A DNA stretch of 64,000 nt from Bog-756 sp963727955 (GTDB lineage: Bacteria; Actinomycetota; Acidimicrobiia; Acidimicrobiales; RAAP-2). The translations under genes were made by a program, and so were the position numbers. The stretch is taken from NCBI GenBank assembly GCA_963727955.1, contig CAVSII010000008.1, positions 1 through 64,000 of the forward strand, in the 5' to 3' direction. The notes under the pieces were generated by a model. That model ran no database searches. It saw only the letters and a list, made by a program, of their open reading frames with translations, and had not been told where the DNA came from. This document shows positions 41,327 through 50,607 of this stretch, in pieces (the first letter of the stretch is position 1; each line of letters begins with the position of its first letter).

Positions 41327-42139
41327 TCATGTGAGGGATTCCCGGACCAGGGTGACGAAGTCGGGCGCACGCACGGCCACGGGGGTGTCGAAGTGGGACG
41401 CGCCGGCTGGGGTCACCCCCGAGTCGACCAGGCCGAAAGCGATGCCCAGCCGCTGGGCCAGTTTGCCGTCGGTGAGCGGCTGGTCCCCCACCATGACCAC
41501 CGACTCGTCGCCGGTGGCGAACCCGAAGCCTTCCCTCATCAGGGCGGCCATCGGCTCGTGTGGTTTTCCGGCGATGATCGGGTCCACGCCGGAGGCCGTG
41601 GCCACCGCGGCCAACAGGGCGCCCGACCCCGGGACCAACCCGTCCGGTGTGGGATGGACCGGATCCTCGTTTGTCCCGATGAGTCGGCCGGTCCGCCGGG
41701 CCACAGTGGCGGTGGCCGCCAGCACGTCGAAATCGAACGACCGGGTCCACCCGACCACGGCGGCCACCGCCTCGCCGGCCTGACCCGACACCGTCTTCAC
41801 CCCCCGGGCGGCCAGGGCTTCGAGCACACCCCCTTCGGCCAGCACCCGCACCGACTGCCCGGCGTCGAGCAGGGAGGCGGCCGCCCCGGCCGACGAGGCC
41901 AGATCATCGGGATTGGCCTTTACGCCGCAGCCGCCGAGGCGGTCCACCAGCTCGGCGGTGGTGGGAGCCGAGTTGTTGGTGGCGAACACCACCCGTCTCC
42001 CCCCCGTGCGCAGGGCGTCGACCGCGCCGGCCACATCACCGATGGGTTGGCCGGACAACCAGATGACCCCGTCGAGGTCGACGATCCACAAAGTGGCCGA
42101 GGCGAAAGTGGTACCACCGGCGGCGGCCGGTGCGGTCAC
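41327..42139 (-). CDS. HAD-IIA phosphatase, NagD-like
   Basis: 270 residues from a GTG at 42139. Motif I is WIVDLDGVIW (nucleophile Asp), motif II is VFATNNSA, the Lys is in IAGKPHEPMA, and motif III is VMVGDQPLTDGKLAQRLG. A capped HAD-IIA fold is inferred. Family members hydrolyse phosphosugars, phosphoglycolate or glycerol-phosphate, and the substrate is not clear. The stop of the desaturase gene overlaps its start (GTGA), so it is coupled to it. The gene is in the tlyA-nadK neighbourhood, where a similar HAD gene is common in actinobacteria. Confidence 0.9.
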   Translation of the reverse strand: MTAPAAAGGTTFASATLWIVDLDGVIWLSGQPIGDVAGAVDALRTGGRRVVFATNNSAPTTAELVDRLGGCGVKANPDDLASSAGAAASLLDAGQSVRVLAEGGVLEALAARGVKTVSGQAGEAVAAVVGWTRSFDFDVLAATATVARRTGRLIGTNEDPVHPTPDGLVPGSGALLAAVATASGVDPIIAGKPHEPMAALMREGFGFATGDESVVMVGDQPLTDGKLAQRLGIAFGLVDSGVTPAGASHFDTPVAVRAPDFVTLVRESLT

Positions 42140-43307
42140 GGGTCGGCGGTGTCGGAGGAGCCCGCTTCCCCCGGTGCCACCCGGGTCCCTTTGCGGGTGC
42201 GGCGGGTGGACGCGGCCAACTGATCGGCCGACTCGAGCGCCCGGGTGATGAGGCCGGACAGCCGGGACAGCGGTTCCACTCCGACCGGGGGATCCTCGGC
42301 GGATGCCGACCCCTCCTCCCCCTCCCCGTGCGCCTCGGCCGACGCAGCCAGCGGCCTTGTGCTCAGGTCGGCGATACGTTCCCCGGTGACCCGGGCCGCC
42401 CGCTCCCAGTAGGAGCGGAACATGCCGATGTCGAAGGCGCCGTCGCGCACCCGGGCCTGACCCACCAGCTGGGCCGGCGGGTCACGTAGATCGCGGACCA
42501 CCCGCAGGCCGGCCAGCGCTCGCAGCACGTACCAGGTGGGGTCGAACTCCCACCGGGTGAAACCCTGACGGGCCGAGGCGGGCAGGTAGTGGTGATTGTT
42601 GTGCCATCCCTCACCGCCGGTGATGAAGGCGATGACGGCCGAATTCCGACTGGTGTCGGGAGTGGCGAACCGCCGCCGACCGATCAGGTGGGACGCCGAA
42701 TTGACCAGGAAGGTGGCGTGCCACAACAGCACGGTGGAGAGGAAGAAGCCGATCACCAACCCCCCCACCCGCCGATCAGGTAGCAACCGACGGCCAGGAC
42801 CAGGGGTCCGAGCCACCAGGCCCGCTCGAGGAGACGGAGCTCGGGAAAGGCGGCGAAGTCCTTGATGTCGGCCAGCTCGGTGCTCTTGTAGCGGGTCGAG
42901 AGGATCCAGCCCACGTGACTCCACCAGAAGCCGTCCCGGGGCGAATGCACGTCCTGGTCGAGGTCGGTGAACCGGTGGTGGATGCGATGATGACCGGCCC
43001 ACCACAGCGGCCCTTTCTGCAGGGCGGTCGTCCCGCCCGCGGCCAGAACGAACTGCACGAACCGACCGGTCCGAAAGCTGCGGTGGGAGAGATAGCGGTG
43101 GTAGCCGGCGGTGATGAAGAACATACGAATGACGTACAGGAGGCCACAGAGCAGCCAGTCCTGCCACGTGACCACCACGAAGAAGGCGCCCAGAGGAACG
43201 AGATGGGCGCCGAAGAAGGGAACCGATGAAAGCCAATCGGTCCTGTCGGCGGAGTCCGCCATATCCGGGCGTGGGGTGCCGATCGGCGCGGGAGCGGTTG
43301 CGGTCAT
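42136..43307 (-). CDS. Delta-9-type fatty-acid desaturase, interrupted at a C7 run
   Basis: A membrane diiron enzyme that puts a double bond into acyl chains. From the ATG at 43307 it has His box 1 HRYLSHR, box 2 HHRIHHR and, in another frame, box 3 HNNHH within GGEGWHNNHHYLPASAR. The frame is lost at a run of seven C on the plus strand (42760-42766), right after GCYLIGGWGG. One added base gives GGLVIGFFLSTVLLWHATFL and restores the gene up to 42136. The C-terminal 90 residues are an acidic, Ser-rich extension. The same cure as in nadK implies a homopolymer error. Confidence 0.88.
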
Positions 43308-43407
43308 GGGTGAGCGTTGTCGCCAACCGGGTGACGACACCACGGATGGTACTTCACCGCATCCGGGGCGGCGGGTCCACCTTTTGTCGGCGGCCCAAGG
43401 GCCCGAC

Positions 43408-44529
43408 CTAGTCGGTCACGTAGAGGTCGCCGTCCGGCTCGGCCGCTATCTTGATGGGGGTCAGACCACGGGTGGCCGGTCCGCGCATGACCGCTCCGGT
43501 CTTGGCGTTGAACTCCGAGCCGTGGCAGGGGCAGGCGATGAGCTTGGCCGACGGGGCATAGGCCACCGTGCAGCCGGCGTGGGGACAGACGGCGTCGAAG
43601 GCCACGAAGTCGTCCGCCGTGTGCTGGATGACCAGTGAGGGGTCACCGCTGTCCGGATCGGTGAAGGCGGCCCACCCTCCGACGGGGACCTTCGACGTTG
43701 CCCCGATCGAGGTTCCCGGGTAGGCGTGGGCCTTGGCCGTGGAGGGCGACGTGCCGCCGGTGCGGGAAGTGGTGGAGGGGGCGGGCCCGCCCAGGGCCAC
43801 CGCATCGTTGGCCGACGACGAGCTCGCACCGGCAGCCCGCCCCAACAGGGCGGCCAGCCCGCCGCCGACCAGGACGGCCCCGGCCACCACACCGGCCCAG
43901 GCGGCCTGGGTGAGAACGGCCCTCCGGGGAAGGCCACCGGCCCGAGTGGGTACGGCAGCCCGGCGTCGGGCCAGCCAGGTGTCGAGAGCGGGAGCGCCGG
44001 CCGCACCGGCCAGCACAAAAGGGGTCCAGGCGAAGAAGAAGACGATGTCCGACCCGGTGAAGTACGGCGAGGCGTGGAAGCTCACGCTCAGGAACAGGCT
44101 GAAGGACACCAGCATGCCGGCGGCGGCGGCCACCCGCATCCACAGACCGACCAGCACGCCCAGCCCGATGGCCACCTCCCCCACGGCGATGACCGCACCC
44201 ACGCCGTCGGCCACGGGGATCAGATGGACGACGAGGGCGTGGATGGGACTGACCTGGCTGGCCCCCACCAACTGGGCGTGGATGGATATGGAGCTGTCGT
44301 TGGCGAAGAACTGGGGATTGGCCAACTTCTGGAGGCCGGCGAAGAGGAACGTCCCTCCGAGGAAGAGGCGTAGCGGGACCAGGAACCAGCCGGCGGCCAC
44401 CGTGGCCGCTGGGCCGGTCCCCCGGTTGGACCCGATCGGCGTCCACATGGAGGGCGGACGTCCGTTGTTCGGGTCGGACGCCGAGGTGGCCGAAGCCGTC
44501 GGCCGGGTGTCGCCTCCGGCTGCGCTCAC
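43408..44529 (-). CDS. DoxX-type membrane domain fused to a Rieske 2Fe-2S domain
   Basis: About 373 residues. The GTG at 44529 has GGGAG upstream; an ATG at 44448 is possible. The N-terminal half is a DoxX/DoxD-like four-helix membrane domain (FLVPLRLFLGGTFLFAGLQK, then VIAVGEVAIGLGVLVGLWM). A Ser/Thr/Ala-rich linker with a fifth helix (GVVAGAVLVGGGLAALLG) leads to the Rieske domain. The cluster ligands are CPHAGC and CPCHGSEF, near residues 315 and 333, in the order C-H...C-H. It could carry electrons at the outer face of the membrane. I know of DoxX and Rieske as separate proteins; the fusion is unusual. Confidence 0.8.
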   Translation of the reverse strand: MSAAGGDTRPTASATSASDPNNGRPPSMWTPIGSNRGTGPAATVAAGWFLVPLRLFLGGTFLFAGLQKLANPQFFANDSSISIHAQLVGASQVSPIHALVVHLIPVADGVGAVIAVGEVAIGLGVLVGLWMRVAAAAGMLVSFSLFLSVSFHASPYFTGSDIVFFFAWTPFVLAGAAGAPALDTWLARRRAAVPTRAGGLPRRAVLTQAAWAGVVAGAVLVGGGLAALLGRAAGASSSSANDAVALGGPAPSTTSRTGGTSPSTAKAHAYPGTSIGATSKVPVGGWAAFTDPDSGDPSLVIQHTADDFVAFDAVCPHAGCTVAYAPSAKLIACPCHGSEFNAKTGAVMRGPATRGLTPIKIAAEPDGDLYVTD

Positions 44530-44628
44530 CGGCTCACTCCCATGGTCGGGCACGATACTGCCCGCCTCGGTTACCGAGAGGTCGCCCGATGAGCGCTCCC
44601 GCCTCCGGGAGCGTGCCAGCATGGGCGG

Positions 44629-46812
44629 ATGGAGGGAGTGTCGGTGGCGCCGCCGGGCGGTCCGTCGCCTGGGGTCCACGAGGTACTCACCGGCCAGGTA
44701 CTGGCGACCGACCCGAACCCCGAGGCCATCCCCGTCGAGATTCCCCCGGTGTCCGGCACCCACCATTACATGCCGGCATTGGATGGCCTCCGGGCCCTGG
44801 CCGTGTCGGCCGTGGTGGCCTACCACTTCGGGCTGCACTGGGCCAATGGCGGCTATCTGGGCGTCGACTTCTTCTTCGTCCTCTCTGGCTTTCTCATCAC
44901 CGGACTGCTGGTGGGCGAGACCGACCGGCGCGGGACCATCGGCCTCCGCTCCTTCTGGTTCCGCCGGGCCCGCCGCCTCCTTCCTGCCGTCATGCTCCTG
45001 CTACTGGTGCTGTCCCTGTACACCTGGCTGGGAGGACCCAACATCACGCCGTCGATGTTCGGCGGTGACGGCCTGGCCACACTGTTCTATTACGCCAATT
45101 GGCACCTCATCTTCACCCACCAGTCCTATTTCGATCAGTTCCTGGTCCCCTCCCCCCTCCGCCACACCTGGTCGCTGGCCATCGAGGAGCAGTTCTACCT
45201 GGTGTGGCCCCTTCTCATCGTGACCGGGCTGGCCGTGGGCAAGGCCCGCGCCGGGCGGCCCCGGGGCCGCCACGCCGGGCAGAGACGGATCCACCGGCCG
45301 GCCGCCTTCTGGTGCACGGTAGGCCTGGCCCTGGCGTCGGCGACCGAGATGGCCGTGCTCTACACCTCGAGCCCCGCTGCCGACCTCAACCGGGTCTACT
45401 ACGGCACCGACACCCGGGCCTTCGAGCTGCTGATCGGTGCCGCCCTGGCCCTGCTGGTCACCGGGCGCCCCGACCACTCGCCCAGGACCCGACGCATCCT
45501 GCACCGGGTTGCTCCGGTGGCCGCACTGGTACTGGGCGTGCTGTGGGTCACGGCGGGCGACGACGCCGGCAACCCTGTGTCGTGGATGTTCCAGGGAGGG
45601 CTGGTGGCGGCGTCGGTGCTGGCCGCACTGGTCATCGCCGGCGTGGCCCAACCCGACAGCGGCGCCTTCGGTCGATTGCTGTCGGTGGGGCCCCTTCGGT
45701 GGATCGGCGGCATCTCCTACGGCATCTACTTGTGGCACTGGCCGGTGTACGTGCTGATGACCGACGTGACCACCGGGCTCGGTGGGTGGGCGCTGTTGGT
45801 CGCCCGGCTGGCCGCCACCCTGGCCGCCGCTTCGACGAGCTTCTACCTGATCGAGCGTCCCATCCGTCGCATCCGCTGGAACGGGTGGGTCTTCCTGTCG
45901 GTGATGGGCGTGGCCGCGGCGGCGACCTCGGCCGCCGTCCTGCTCAGTGCCACCACCCAGGCGGCTCCCAACGTGTCCGGTCACCTTTCAGCCATGGTGA
46001 AGGTGGCCGCCCCCGACGCTGTGCCCCACGTGGCACCGCCCACTCTGGTCCTGCCCGCGGGGCGGGTCCCGTCCGCAGCCGATCCTCTGCGGGTGATGAC
46101 CATCGGCGACAGCGTGATGTACGACGGCGAGGTGGGCATACGGGCCGCTCTGCAAGCCACCGGTGATGCGGCGGTGACCCTGCACGGATTTCCGGGGTGG
46201 GGTCTCCGCAACGACCGGAACGTGACCGGCGACATGGCCACCGCCATCGCCCAGAACCACCCCGAGATCATCCTCATGATGTGGTCGTGGGACAACCAGT
46301 ACGCCTACGACCACCCTGTGGCCTTCACCAAGCTGCTCACCGAGGTCCTCGATGTGATGCTGACCCCGGGCGACGGCGTCGACGGCGTGGCCATCCTCCA
46401 GTTCCCCCGGACCGGGCCGCTGGACGAGATCATCGATCCCGCCACACGACAGGCCCAAACGGTGGCGGCCGAAACCGATCGGGACGCCTTCGACCGGATC
46501 GTGTCCACGTTGCCGGCCCGCTATCCGGGCAGGGTCACCTATCTGCCGGTGGCCGGGTCGCTGGATGTGGACGGTCGCTACTCGGCGTGGCTGCCCACCA
46601 CCGACGGAGGATGGATCCGGGCCCGCAAGACGGACAACACCCACCTGTGCCCGGCGGGGGCGGCCGTGCTCGGTGCAGCCGTCACCACCGAGTTGCGACC
46701 TCTGTTCCATCTCCCGGCCACGGCCGGAGGTTGGATCAATGCCGGGTGGACGACCGACCCGGCACGGTTCGGACCGGCCGGCAGCTGCCCCGACGACCAA
46801 CCCCCCCATTAG
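44629..46812 (+). CDS. Acyltransferase-3 with C-terminal SGNH domain (OatA-like)
   Basis: 727 residues. Ten helices of an acyltransferase-3 domain start at MPALDGLRALAVSAVVAYHF, with VDFFFVLSGFLITGLL, RFFRRAR-type WFRRARRLLPAV and TWSLAIEEQFYLVWPLL, as in OatA. A Ser-rich linker leads to an SGNH hydrolase domain with IGDSVMYDGEVG (nucleophile Ser) and the Asp-His of KTDNTHLCPAG. The protein should move acyl groups across the membrane onto a cell-surface sugar, such as peptidoglycan or a capsule. It opens a plus-strand surface locus with the genes at 46870 and 47374. Confidence 0.92.
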   Translation: MEGVSVAPPGGPSPGVHEVLTGQVLATDPNPEAIPVEIPPVSGTHHYMPALDGLRALAVSAVVAYHFGLHWANGGYLGVDFFFVLSGFLITGLLVGETDRRGTIGLRSFWFRRARRLLPAVMLLLLVLSLYTWLGGPNITPSMFGGDGLATLFYYANWHLIFTHQSYFDQFLVPSPLRHTWSLAIEEQFYLVWPLLIVTGLAVGKARAGRPRGRHAGQRRIHRPAAFWCTVGLALASATEMAVLYTSSPAADLNRVYYGTDTRAFELLIGAALALLVTGRPDHSPRTRRILHRVAPVAALVLGVLWVTAGDDAGNPVSWMFQGGLVAASVLAALVIAGVAQPDSGAFGRLLSVGPLRWIGGISYGIYLWHWPVYVLMTDVTTGLGGWALLVARLAATLAAASTSFYLIERPIRRIRWNGWVFLSVMGVAAAATSAAVLLSATTQAAPNVSGHLSAMVKVAAPDAVPHVAPPTLVLPAGRVPSAADPLRVMTIGDSVMYDGEVGIRAALQATGDAAVTLHGFPGWGLRNDRNVTGDMATAIAQNHPEIILMMWSWDNQYAYDHPVAFTKLLTEVLDVMLTPGDGVDGVAILQFPRTGPLDEIIDPATRQAQTVAAETDRDAFDRIVSTLPARYPGRVTYLPVAGSLDVDGRYSAWLPTTDGGWIRARKTDNTHLCPAGAAVLGAAVTTELRPLFHLPATAGGWINAGWTTDPARFGPAGSCPDDQPPH

Positions 46813-46869
46813 GCCCACGGCCGGGGCCCCGGTTGGTGGCCGGCTGACCGCTCCGCCTACCATGGGCCG

Positions 46870-47277
46870 GTGGACCAGTTGGCCGTGGCTTCCCCCGCCC
46901 CGCCTGTCTCGCCGTGGAGATCTCGTGCCGACGGTGCCATGCGGCGGCTCCTGCGGATACCCGACGGCCAGGCCCCCATCGACGAATCCGAGACCCATCG
47001 GATCTTCAGTGCGTCGATCTTCCTGTCGGCGTTGCGGTGCCTGCTCAGCTACATCGTCCTGCCGGTCGTCCTCCCCGCTATCGGCGTGGCCCGGGGCGTG
47101 GGTCCCGCCATCGGCATTCCGGTCGGGGTGCTGGCCCTGACCTTCGACTATCTGGGCATCCGTCGGTTCTGGCTGGCCAATCACCGCCAGAAGTGGGCTT
47201 TCACCGCCCTGTACACCGTGGTGGGTGGCATGGTGCTGGCTCTGGTCGTCGTCGACCTGGTCTCCGTTCTGAGCTGA
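46870..47277 (+). CDS. Small conserved membrane protein
   Basis: 135 residues with three to four membrane helices (ASIFLSALRCLLSYIVLPVV, GVGPAIGIPVGVLALTF, ALYTVVGGMVLALVVVDLVS). The N-terminal 40 residues are cytoplasmic and Pro/Ala/Arg-rich. The block HRIFSASIFLSALRCLLSYI is well conserved in an actinobacterial family of unknown role, as I recall. It lies 57 bases after the acyltransferase and is followed by the glycosyltransferase, so it may help glycan synthesis or export. No enzyme motif is seen. Confidence 0.7.
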   Translation: MDQLAVASPAPPVSPWRSRADGAMRRLLRIPDGQAPIDESETHRIFSASIFLSALRCLLSYIVLPVVLPAIGVARGVGPAIGIPVGVLALTFDYLGIRRFWLANHRQKWAFTALYTVVGGMVLALVVVDLVSVLS

Positions 47278-47373
47278 GTCGCACCGCCGGCGTGGGCGGC
47301 AGGGGTCACACCGTGCCCGAGGTGGCCGCCACCCCGGCGCTCAAGGGAACCTCGGGGACTGTCGATAGCCCAG

Positions 47374-49284
47374 GTGGTGAAGACCGAGCGGCAGAACGCG
47401 CCCAGGGGCTACAAGGGAGGCGACGTCGCCCTGCGCGCCCTGGCTCTGGTGGCCCTGGCCTGGGGGGCCGGCTACCTGGTCTGGCGCCCGCTGGCCACCT
47501 GGCACGGAGCTCAGCCGGTCATGTTCGCCCTCCTCTACGCCGGGGAGATCTTCGGGTGGTTGATGCTCGCCTCCTTCGCCTTTCTGGCCTGGCGGCTTCC
47601 GGTGTCGGTACGACCGCACGTCGGGTGGCGCCCCACTGTCGACATCTACGTATGCACCTATGACGAGGGCCTCGATGTCCTGGGTGCCACTCTGGTCGGG
47701 TGTGACCGCATCACCTATCCGCACACCACCTGGGTACTCGATGACGGGCGGCGAGACGAAGTCCGCCTGCTGGCCGAACGGTTCGGGGCGCGCTATCTGA
47801 GCCGATCCACCAACGAGCACGCCAAAGCGGGCAACATCAATCACGCCCTGGGGCTCACCGACGGTCAGCTCCTGTTGATCCTCGACGCCGACCATGTCCC
47901 CCAGCCCGACATCCTCGACGCCACCGTCGGCTACTTCGACGATCCGGCCGTGGCCGTGGTCCAGACGCCCCACGACTTCGGCAACCACGACTCCTTCCAG
48001 CACTTCGAGACGGGGCGGCACGACCAGAGCATGTTCTTCGAAGTCATCATGGTCGGCAAGGACAGGCACGACGGGGCTTTCTGGTGCGGGTCGGCCGCCC
48101 TCATCCTCCGCCACGCCCTCGAAGGGATCGGCGGCATCGCCACCGAAACGGTGGCCGAGGATTTCCACACCACCATCCGCCTCCACGCCGAAGGTTGGCA
48201 CACCCGCTACCACGACGAGACCCTGGTGCAGGGGCTGGCCCCTCACGACCTGGCCACATTCCTCCTCCAGCGCGACCGGTGGGCCAGGGGCAACCTGGCC
48301 GTCCTCCGGACCCGGGAGAACCCACTGGTGGCACCTCGGCTCACCCTCAAGCAGAGGGCCAGTTATCTCTCCTCCCTTCTGGCTTACTTCGTCCCCCTCC
48401 AACGCCTGAGCATGGTGGCCGTTCTGGTGGCCATGCTGGTCAGCGGTCGCCTCCCGCTGCACGCCACCCTGTGGCAGTTCTGCGTCTTCTGGATGCCGTG
48501 GATGGCTCTCAACCTGGCCGCTTCCAGTGCCCTGTGCCGGGGACAGGCCAGCTTGTGGGACGGCGCCTACTCCAACCTTCTCACCACCGAGATCTACGCC
48601 CGGGCCGCCTTCGTCCTCGTCCACCCGTTCCGGACCGCCTTCAAGGTGACGCCCAAGGACGGGGTGGACGATGGGGGCTGGCCGGCCGTTCGTCAGCTCC
48701 GGCTCATCATCGTGGTAGCCCTGGTGCTCCTGGCCGCGGTGGTGGCTCGGTGCCTGGCTCTGGCCGGCATCCTCCACCTTGCCCCTCTCCCCGGCCTGGC
48801 CGTGGTGGCCGGACTCGGTTTCGCCCTCGGTGAGATCGCCCTGGTGACGTTGGTCGTGGTCCGGGTGAGCCATCGCCGGCAGGCGCGGCGGCACTATCGG
48901 GTTCCGGTCGAGGTGGCCGGGGTGATCGAGGACACCGTGGTCAGGGTGGTCGACCTCACGCCCGGGGGGGCAGGCATCATCGGTCCGCGTGCTCTCGAGG
49001 TGGGTGCGGAGATCCCCCTTCACCTGAGCCTGGCTGCCGTCGACGGCGACATCCGCGACGTGGGCCTGCTCTTCGCCATCTGCTCGACCCGCCCCGCCCG
49101 CGACGGGGGGTGGCGGATGGGAGGCACCCTCACCCCTCTCACCGAAGGCGACGGCGAAGCCCTCATCGAGCACTGCCACGTGGTCACCTCCCGCGCCCGG
49201 CTCACCGAGAGCGGACGGTTGACGCCGGGCCAGCCCGCCGGCCAGCCCGCTCGGGACCTTCCGTCCCAGTCATCGGTCGGCTGA
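47374..49284 (+). CDS. Cellulose-synthase-like GT2 with C-terminal PilZ domain
   Basis: 636 residues. The GT2 catalytic core has the BcsA-type residues: DD (VLDDGRR), DAD at 171-173, the acceptor AED at 261-263 and QRDRW at 299-303. Helices flank it (GWLMLASFAFLAW, then ASYLSSLLAYFVPLQRLSMV and the final VALVLLAAVVARCLALAG). A C-terminal PilZ domain has RRHYR at 505-509 and DLTPGG at 527-532, the c-di-GMP-binding pattern with Thr for Ser. So synthesis of a polysaccharide under c-di-GMP control is likely. A BcsB-like partner is not visible. It is the third gene of the surface locus. Confidence 0.9.
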   Translation: MVKTERQNAPRGYKGGDVALRALALVALAWGAGYLVWRPLATWHGAQPVMFALLYAGEIFGWLMLASFAFLAWRLPVSVRPHVGWRPTVDIYVCTYDEGLDVLGATLVGCDRITYPHTTWVLDDGRRDEVRLLAERFGARYLSRSTNEHAKAGNINHALGLTDGQLLLILDADHVPQPDILDATVGYFDDPAVAVVQTPHDFGNHDSFQHFETGRHDQSMFFEVIMVGKDRHDGAFWCGSAALILRHALEGIGGIATETVAEDFHTTIRLHAEGWHTRYHDETLVQGLAPHDLATFLLQRDRWARGNLAVLRTRENPLVAPRLTLKQRASYLSSLLAYFVPLQRLSMVAVLVAMLVSGRLPLHATLWQFCVFWMPWMALNLAASSALCRGQASLWDGAYSNLLTTEIYARAAFVLVHPFRTAFKVTPKDGVDDGGWPAVRQLRLIIVVALVLLAAVVARCLALAGILHLAPLPGLAVVAGLGFALGEIALVTLVVVRVSHRRQARRHYRVPVEVAGVIEDTVVRVVDLTPGGAGIIGPRALEVGAEIPLHLSLAAVDGDIRDVGLLFAICSTRPARDGGWRMGGTLTPLTEGDGEALIEHCHVVTSRARLTESGRLTPGQPAGQPARDLPSQSSVG

Positions 49285-49302
49285 TCCGGCGAGGCACCGG
49301 GG

Positions 49303-50160
49303 TCAGTTCGGCGCCGCCCCGTCCCGCCAGTCGGGGTGGAGTCCTCTGCTCAGAACCAGCTTGAGGGCCTTGACCGTCTGACCGTTCTCCATCTGGTCAG
49401 CGTGGTCGGCCACCCAGGCGATGGCCGCCGCCGGAGCGGAGGGAGGGGCGCCGACATAGTGGCCGACCAGTCCGAGGGCTTCGGCGTTGGCCTGCTGCCG
49501 CTCGGTATCGACGTAGCCGGGGTCCAGGTTGAAGGCCCGGATCCCCTCGGCGCCGAGCTCGACGGCCATCAACGGTGCGAATCGATGGAGAGCCGCCTTC
49601 GAGGCGGCGTAGGCCACGCCCCACCCTCCCGCACCCACCGGTCCCGGAGGGTCGGCCGTGGCGGTGTGGGAGGTCACGTTCACCACCAGGCCCCGACCGC
49701 GCTCCCGCATGCCGGGCAGGACCGCCTCGATGAGCACCATGGGGGCGACCACGTTGGCGGACAGCTTGGCCTCCAGCTGGGCGATGGTCAGATCCACGAT
49801 CGGAACCATGCTGCCCGGGCCGGTATCCACGGCGTTGTTGACCAGCAGGTCGACACCACCCCAGTGGTCGAGCACCTCGGACACCGACCGGCGCAGGCCC
49901 GGATGATCGTGCAGATCGGCTACCAGGGGCAGAACCCGCCCTCCTGCCTCTCGGACCTCGGCGGCGGTCGACTCGAGGCTGCCCGGCACCCGGCGTCCCG
50001 ACCCGGTGTCCGAATCGTCACGCCCCTCACCCTCACGCCGTGTTCGGCCGGTGAGGGCAACGTCCCAACCGGAGCGGGCCAGAGCGATGGCGGTGGCCCG
50101 ACCGATTCCCCGGGTGGCACCGGTGACCATGGCCCTACGCCGCCCGGTTAGCTCTCCCAT
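49303..50160 (-). CDS. Short-chain dehydrogenase/reductase
   Basis: 285 residues from the ATG at 50160. The NAD(P) loop is VTGATRGIGRAT, the NNA element is LLVNNAVDTGPG, and the catalytic Tyr and Lys are in YAASKAALHR. The middle has an extra Ser- and Arg-rich loop (RREGEGRDDSDTGSGRRV) after the first beta strands. The cofactor is likely NADP because basic residues (GRTRR) follow strand 2. The substrate is unknown. It converges with the glycosyltransferase gene, and upstream there is a fragment of a secreted protein. Confidence 0.9.
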   Translation of the reverse strand: MGELTGRRRAMVTGATRGIGRATAIALARSGWDVALTGRTRREGEGRDDSDTGSGRRVPGSLESTAAEVREAGGRVLPLVADLHDHPGLRRSVSEVLDHWGGVDLLVNNAVDTGPGSMVPIVDLTIAQLEAKLSANVVAPMVLIEAVLPGMRERGRGLVVNVTSHTATADPPGPVGAGGWGVAYAASKAALHRFAPLMAVELGAEGIRAFNLDPGYVDTERQQANAEALGLVGHYVGAPPSAPAAAIAWVADHADQMENGQTVKALKLVLSRGLHPDWRDGAAPN

Positions 50161-50215
50161 TGGCTCCGGTCTAGCAGCACGGAGAAGAGACGCTTTACGG
50201 CAAACCGGTGCGGGA

Positions 50216-50530
50216 GGGTTCACCATCGGAACTGGTAACAACTCCACGTCTTCCGTTCCCACCCCGTCGGTCACCATCGGCACCTCCGGCTGGTATCGGT
50301 TCATCGAGACCTTCGCCACCAACCAGATGACCGGAAACGTCGAGGCGACTCTGTCGATCGTGGACGACGCCACTGCGACGGCCGTGCCCGGGGCCAGCTG
50401 GGTCATTCCAGTGGTATTCAACGGCAACGCCGTCCCGGCAGCCAGCGTCGGCGGACCTGCGTACGGGTGGTTCCCCAACGAGAACATCCCTGAGCTGCCC
50501 ATCGACAACGCCATCCTCCACAAGGGATAG
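50216..50530 (+). pseudogene. C-terminal fragment of a secreted repeat-type protein
   Basis: In the plus frame ending at the TAG of 50530 the sequence reads VTIGTSGWYRFIETFATNQM, then ATLSIVDDATATAVPGASW, and ends RYGWF-like PAYGWFPNENIPELPIDNAIL. This is like the last module of secreted lectin/PEP-anchor proteins, whose closing motif has the pattern YGWF-NE-P-LPIDN. Nothing upstream in frame is protein-like (it is the shadow of the SDR gene), and no start or signal peptide exists, so the rest of the gene is lost. Confidence 0.55.
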
Positions 50531-50556
50531 CGCCGACCGGTTCGGCTTCACGCACT

Positions 50557-50607
50557 CACAAATCAGCTACGCCCGGCGGCTCCACCGCCGGGCGTAGCTG
50601 ATTGTGG
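50557..50607 (+). terminator. Very strong stem-loop after the secreted-protein fragment
   Basis: CACAAATCAGCTACGCCCGGCGG pairs with CCGCCGGGCGTAGCTGATTGTG with one bulged A around a CTCCA loop. It fits a terminator for the lost gene that ended at 50530. The fragment ending 27 bases before shows that the old gene was transcribed in the plus direction. Confidence 0.75.

Noticed and set aside
47341..49179. 612-codon minus-strand frame over the PilZ glycosyltransferase
   Set aside because: Antisense shadow; the plus frame has all BcsA motifs.
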